Source: Pseudonocardia ammonioxydans
GTDB taxonomy: Bacteria; Actinomycetota; Actinomycetes; Mycobacteriales; Pseudonocardiaceae
Reading direction: 5' to 3'
Assembly (NCBI RefSeq): GCF_900115005.1
Contig: NZ_FOUY01000006.1
Span: 124,001 to 188,000, forward strand
DNA length: 64,000 nt
In this document: piece by piece, positions 63,554 through 64,000 of the stretch
Layout of the letters: each line of letters opens with the position of its first letter
Numbering within the stretch: position 1 is the first letter of the stretch
Notes under the pieces: model-generated
What the model saw: only the letters and a program-made list of their open reading frames with translations
Database searches by the model: none
What the model was told of the DNA's origin: nothing
Translations under genes and position numbers: made by a program

Positions 63554-64000
63554 TCAGGTCCCGCAGAACGTCATGAACGGCGGCGCGTCCGGCCCGGCCG
63601 GCTGCGCGTAGCGCTCGTACCCCTCGCGCTCGTCGTAGGGGTGGGCGAGCACCTGCAGCATCCACTGCACCGGCTCCAGGTCGCCGTCGACGACGGCCGC
63701 GCCGAGTGCCGCCTCGACGAGGTGGTTGCGCGGCACGTAGACCGGGTTGACCCGGTCCATCTCCTCGGGCGACGGGCCGGCCGCCCGCCAGGACGAGAGC
63801 CACTCGTCCAGTGCGGACGGGTCACCGACCAGCTCGCGCACCGGGCCGGCGTCGCCGCGGGCCGCGTCCGACAGCCGCCGGAAGAACAGCGTGTGGTCCG
63901 GCTTCTGCGCCTCGAGCAGCGCGAACAGGTCGGTGAGCAGCGGGCCGGCGTCCAGCCCCGCCGGCAGGCCGAGCTTGGCGCGGTACCCGTCGTCGCGGGC
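63554..64000 (-). CDS. selO: Protein adenylyltransferase SelO (5' part outside window)
   Basis: The C-terminal 148 residues of a SelO/YdiU pseudokinase, an enzyme that AMPylates proteins in redox stress. The stretch reads RRLSDAARGD..., WLSSWRAAGPSPEEMDRVNPVYVPRNHLVEAAL (the family's NPxxxxRNH block) and ends PPFMTFCGT. The terminal Cys-Gly-Thr corresponds to the selenocysteine position (or Cys) in many SelO proteins. The start lies beyond the right edge. The stop is at 63554. Confidence 0.93.
   Translation of the reverse strand, partial: ARDDGYRAKLGLPAGLDAGPLLTDLFALLEAQKPDHTLFFRRLSDAARGDAGPVRELVGDPSALDEWLSSWRAAGPSPEEMDRVNPVYVPRNHLVEAALGAAVVDGDLEPVQWMLQVLAHPYDEREGYERYAQPAGPDAPPFMTFCGT

Overview
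This window is very GC-rich (roughly 73%) bacterial DNA. It has mostly GTG/ATG starts, many 4-bp GTGA gene overlaps, and leaderless-type promoters (TANNNT box 6-8 nt before the start codon). Gene content (aerobic-type cob genes, AAC(2')-I, a SigB-type sigma factor, DUF3039, DUF3099 and DUF7455 proteins, PHA genes) points to an actinomycete, most likely Pseudonocardiaceae such as Pseudonocardia. The genus is inferred, not shown.

Left part (1-20 kb). The window opens inside cobN (minus strand), which has a cobalamin riboswitch and a short coupled leader ORF upstream. Cobalamin synthesis resumes at 11 kb with cobG-cobH-cobIJ (plus) and cobK (minus). Between cobN and cobG lie a hypothetical gene, a probable C4/C6-dicarboxylate catabolic operon (isocitrate-lyase/PEP-mutase-family lyase, aconitase-type large and small subunits, MHS transporter) with a divergent IclR regulator, an agmatinase-type ureohydrolase and a secreted NlpC/P60 protein. 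Two HAD enzymes and a GNAT flank cobK. A TPP riboswitch precedes a three-gene ABC importer probably for thiamine pyrimidine precursors.

Middle (20-45 kb). There is a GAF protein, a small HTH protein, a GMC oxidoreductase, an EamA exporter, an SF2 helicase and a SAM methyltransferase. Polyhydroxyalkanoate (PHA) genes are scattered here: a PhaC-like protein that has lost its catalytic Cys, a PhaZ-type depolymerase, a phasin, an XRE regulator, a canonical class I-like PhaC and another Cys-type PhaC-related hydrolase. Between them sit a GNAT with a repeat-built insertion, AMP nucleosidase with an ArsR regulator, an HhH-GPD protein, a class I methyltransferase, D-aminoacyl-tRNA deacylase, a YggT protein and a patatin. 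A SigB-like sigma factor closes the block between two strong hairpins.

Right part (45-64 kb). Here are a flavin reductase pair, an ABC-F ATPase, psuG, a phosphonatase-like HAD, aac(2')-I, a P450 with a TetR regulator, a siderophore-type binding lipoprotein, htpG, a fused secDF, a VOC protein, an HSL-type esterase, an FAD aromatic hydroxylase, RNase P RNA (rnpB) and the C-terminal part of selO.

The most unusual signal is repetitive. Several unrelated coding sequences (cobN, cobG, a GNAT, the PhaC-like gene) carry in-frame, palindromic or tandem repeats in linkers. One hairpin family is shared between cobN and the GNAT gene 30 kb away with the same arm and loop lengths.
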